This document shows, one piece after another, positions 7,401 to 7,883 of a DNA stretch of 7,883 bases. Source of the stretch: JADHUC01 sp964617665. Its GTDB lineage: Bacteria; Planctomycetota; Planctomycetia; Pirellulales; Pirellulaceae. Both the position numbers and the translations under genes were made by a program. Below the pieces are notes generated by a model that was not told where the DNA came from, did not search any database, and worked only from the letters and a program-made list of their open reading frames with translations. Location: NCBI GenBank assembly GCA_964617665.1, contig CAZUAH010000619.1, positions 1-7,883 on the forward strand. Reading direction: 5' to 3'. The first letter of the stretch is position 1. Every line of letters starts with the position of its first letter.

Positions 7401-7788
7401 TGAAGGACGCGACGATCTTGCCGCCCTGCTCGACCTCGATCGTGAACTCGACGGAGAAGTTGTACGGCTGTTCGTACCGCACCAACACTTCGAATTGATC
7501 GTCGTAGGGTATTTGAACGCTCTGCTCGGCCACCGCCGACTCATCGGCGGACAACTGTTCGGGCGCACCAAGGCACCCCATACGAGAAAGGAAACTGACC
7601 GCGAAAGTCGAAGCGAAGTAGTTCTCGCGGTAAGGCACAACCTCCCAACCGGGAGTCTTGACGGTGAAGTCTTCCGCTTCAGCAAACAGCCGCACCGGTT
7701 TCTGCTTTTCTGCACCGAAACAAGGGACGAGCGAAGCAAGGCACAGTGGAAGTACCAAGACACATCGGCTCCATAATTTGTCTTTCAC
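4471..7788 (-). CDS. Large secreted GH42-like glycoside hydrolase with beta-galactosidase trimerisation-like domain
   Basis: 1105 residues from GTG 7788, giving a signal peptide of about 26 residues ending CFGA. A GTG further upstream (7845) would add 19 basic residues, run through the tail of the preceding gene and lack a ribosome-binding site. About 30-210 looks like a beta-sandwich, possibly carbohydrate-binding (FAEAEDF start, FEVLVRYE, WWGGTDNI). About 210-420 is further beta-rich sequence, and 415-510 is helical. About 520-745 resembles the GH42 barrel: GDEIHL with E532 sits where GH42 has its NE acid/base, followed by FAAWLRQRG, WSEDY (642-646) and TAVAHGAKHVDYF (699-711). From 755 to 850, AKVGLLLSSVDD to WVEAGGTLVALCGGG matches the GH42 middle, glutamine-amidotransferase-like domain. 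GTVLGWYKDGRPAVV and GKGRAYLFGFLPG (938-968) and a C-terminal beta domain close it. The usual nucleophile Glu is not seen. GH42 proteins are typically 650-700 residues, so this is much longer. Polysaccharide cleavage is likely; the substrate is unknown. Confidence 0.8.
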   Translation of the reverse strand: MKDKLWSRCVLVLPLCLASLVPCFGAEKQKPVRLFAEAEDFTVKTPGWEVVPYRENYFASTFAVSFLSRMGCLGAPEQLSADESAVAEQSVQIPYDDQFEVLVRYEQPYNFSVEFTIEVEQGGKIVASFTCGRLSDPRIWAFNGHERKPMERYWWGGTDNIVWQNPGRVRLGVGPAILRLMAKHQLDGNKLRLNAARRNVDLVVLTNDRAGMETQRTKARYLELDGWLVQDGDLFVRFTNPSNGLGPCVPIVQPLRGGEHSPYYVHVRDWATTKVLRSGRLVDPAEYVNAGPRSRAVSPRQISPVLDVAKFTQPKNSDKPDAGTHVVIPDNEYLQLGQASGWVPLGPVIDALHHVQWTPQATYKDVKTNEVYLRLEFAIPDGRGGMKTIKDCTVRGKPGYYSPATFEIPGNIAPNAALAEILQQRFWLPQIRTQKEAVDWLLGEVRKFPNRGPSPKRFLLYNILGFGGRRFEDPAVKQLAIALGDNTWASAEGKKRELVAHWRDPNPESIKKKEAERPDGFKDLLVVSYGDEIHLPSDPVTDEEFAAWLRQRGVKYVGPVKFVSVKRGDSPAVLAAAKKQPLWYYSQICAKEKGGRRYAAGTAYYRNKGVMTGANYAPHANYLVSELDYIRTFKLRAMSLPWSEDYVWQIPEFSVQVTGYLTSGLRAGAKYDKLPIHMYVMPHSPGNTPRDFRLSFYTAVAHGAKHVDYFCASPSAIGATENYVATDDLGMWRQIHACSHEAGVFEDYVVDAHVRPAKVGLLLSSVDDIMTGAANSTLAMHNNERKAIYYALRHSQTPVDFLSEDDVIDGRARDYRLIYVTQQWLHSKAVDALTKWVEAGGTLVALCGGGFTNEFNQPNTQTKTLYGVKSQQIQTDPQLVLKYLGEANRPFLTKQDLPLYEPIDYATWTLDDAPSIAAKRIRDVPVIVWKQTLEPADGTVLGWYKDGRPAVVAKSHGKGRAYLFGFLPGQAYLKSSLPIAPPDRGATDASNAHYLPTTMDVNIRRRLVDDFLPDTFVRPVECSVPLVETTCLDTPPQAGKRARLAVPLMNFTGQPIEHLTVRIRQLPKASQVRSVERGSVRPRFDGDTTIVDLPLETADMLLLDL

Positions 7789-7789
7789 C

Positions 7790-7883
7790 TTAGGTCTCCC
7801 GTGAGTTGCTCGTCGCGCGATCACGTGCCACTTCCGGCGGCGCACTCTGCGAGCGCGTGGCCATGAAGTAGCGGCTCGGATTT
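7790..7883 (-). CDS. C-terminal end of an upstream gene (partial)
   Basis: A minus-strand frame enters from the window edge and ends at TAA 7790-7792, a single base before the GTG of the GH42-like gene. Thirty residues are visible (NPSRYFMATRSQSAPPEV... ending NSRET). About three quarters of the codons end in G or C, matching the coding bias of the gene that follows. The tail is polar, Pro- and Ser-containing, and probably disordered. The one-base spacing suggests an operon with translational coupling. The family cannot be told from this tail, and a small ORF starting at the ATG near 7864 is a less likely alternative. Confidence 0.45.
   Translation of the reverse strand, partial: NPSRYFMATRSQSAPPEVARDRATSNSRET
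7796..7800 (-). promoter_or_regulatory. Ribosome-binding site GGGAG deciding the GTG start at 7788
   Basis: On the minus strand GGGAG ends seven bases before GTG 7788, the best Shine-Dalgarno match near any minus-strand gene here. It lies within the last codons of the upstream reading frame, so translation of the two genes is probably coupled. Confidence 0.7.

Overview
The window looks like planctomycete chromosomal DNA, probably from the Pirellulales/Rhodopirellula side. The reasons are a secreted type I sulfatase, a DUF1559 protein (a family expanded almost only in planctomycetes), a very large secreted glycoside-hydrolase-like protein, a broken gene start of the 'NPYxSP' small membrane protein type, and short GGCT-containing hairpins of a kind I associate with planctomycete intergenic DNA. 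This assignment rests on family recognition by eye; no database search was possible.

Layout. The right half (4471-7883) is a minus-strand transcription unit. The tail of an upstream gene enters from the window edge and stops at 7790. One base later a 1105-residue secreted protein starts at GTG 7788, behind a clear Shine-Dalgarno sequence. It has a GH42-like catalytic region followed by a beta-galactosidase-trimerisation-like domain. After a 117-base gap holding a hairpin comes a DUF1559 protein on the same strand (3442-4353) with an unusual zinc-ribbon N-terminus. The left end carries a minus-strand sulfatase (78-1598) that closely resembles heparan N-sulfatase (N-sulfoglucosamine sulfohydrolase).

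Between them, roughly 1600-3440, is a poorly coding island. It holds one credible plus-strand gene of unknown function (2179-2589), a 60-codon coding-like extension behind that gene's stop codon, a frameshifted remnant of an NPYxSP protein, a short reading frame broken by an amber codon, and two doubtful small ORFs. It reads as a zone of gene decay.

Functional picture (inference): the sulfatase and the GH42-like protein both carry export signals and would fit stepwise breakdown of a sulfated, possibly N-sulfated amino-sugar, polysaccharide outside the cytoplasm. They are separated by the decayed island, so joint transcription is not shown. No CRISPR array, tRNA, rRNA, intact transposase or phage gene was seen.
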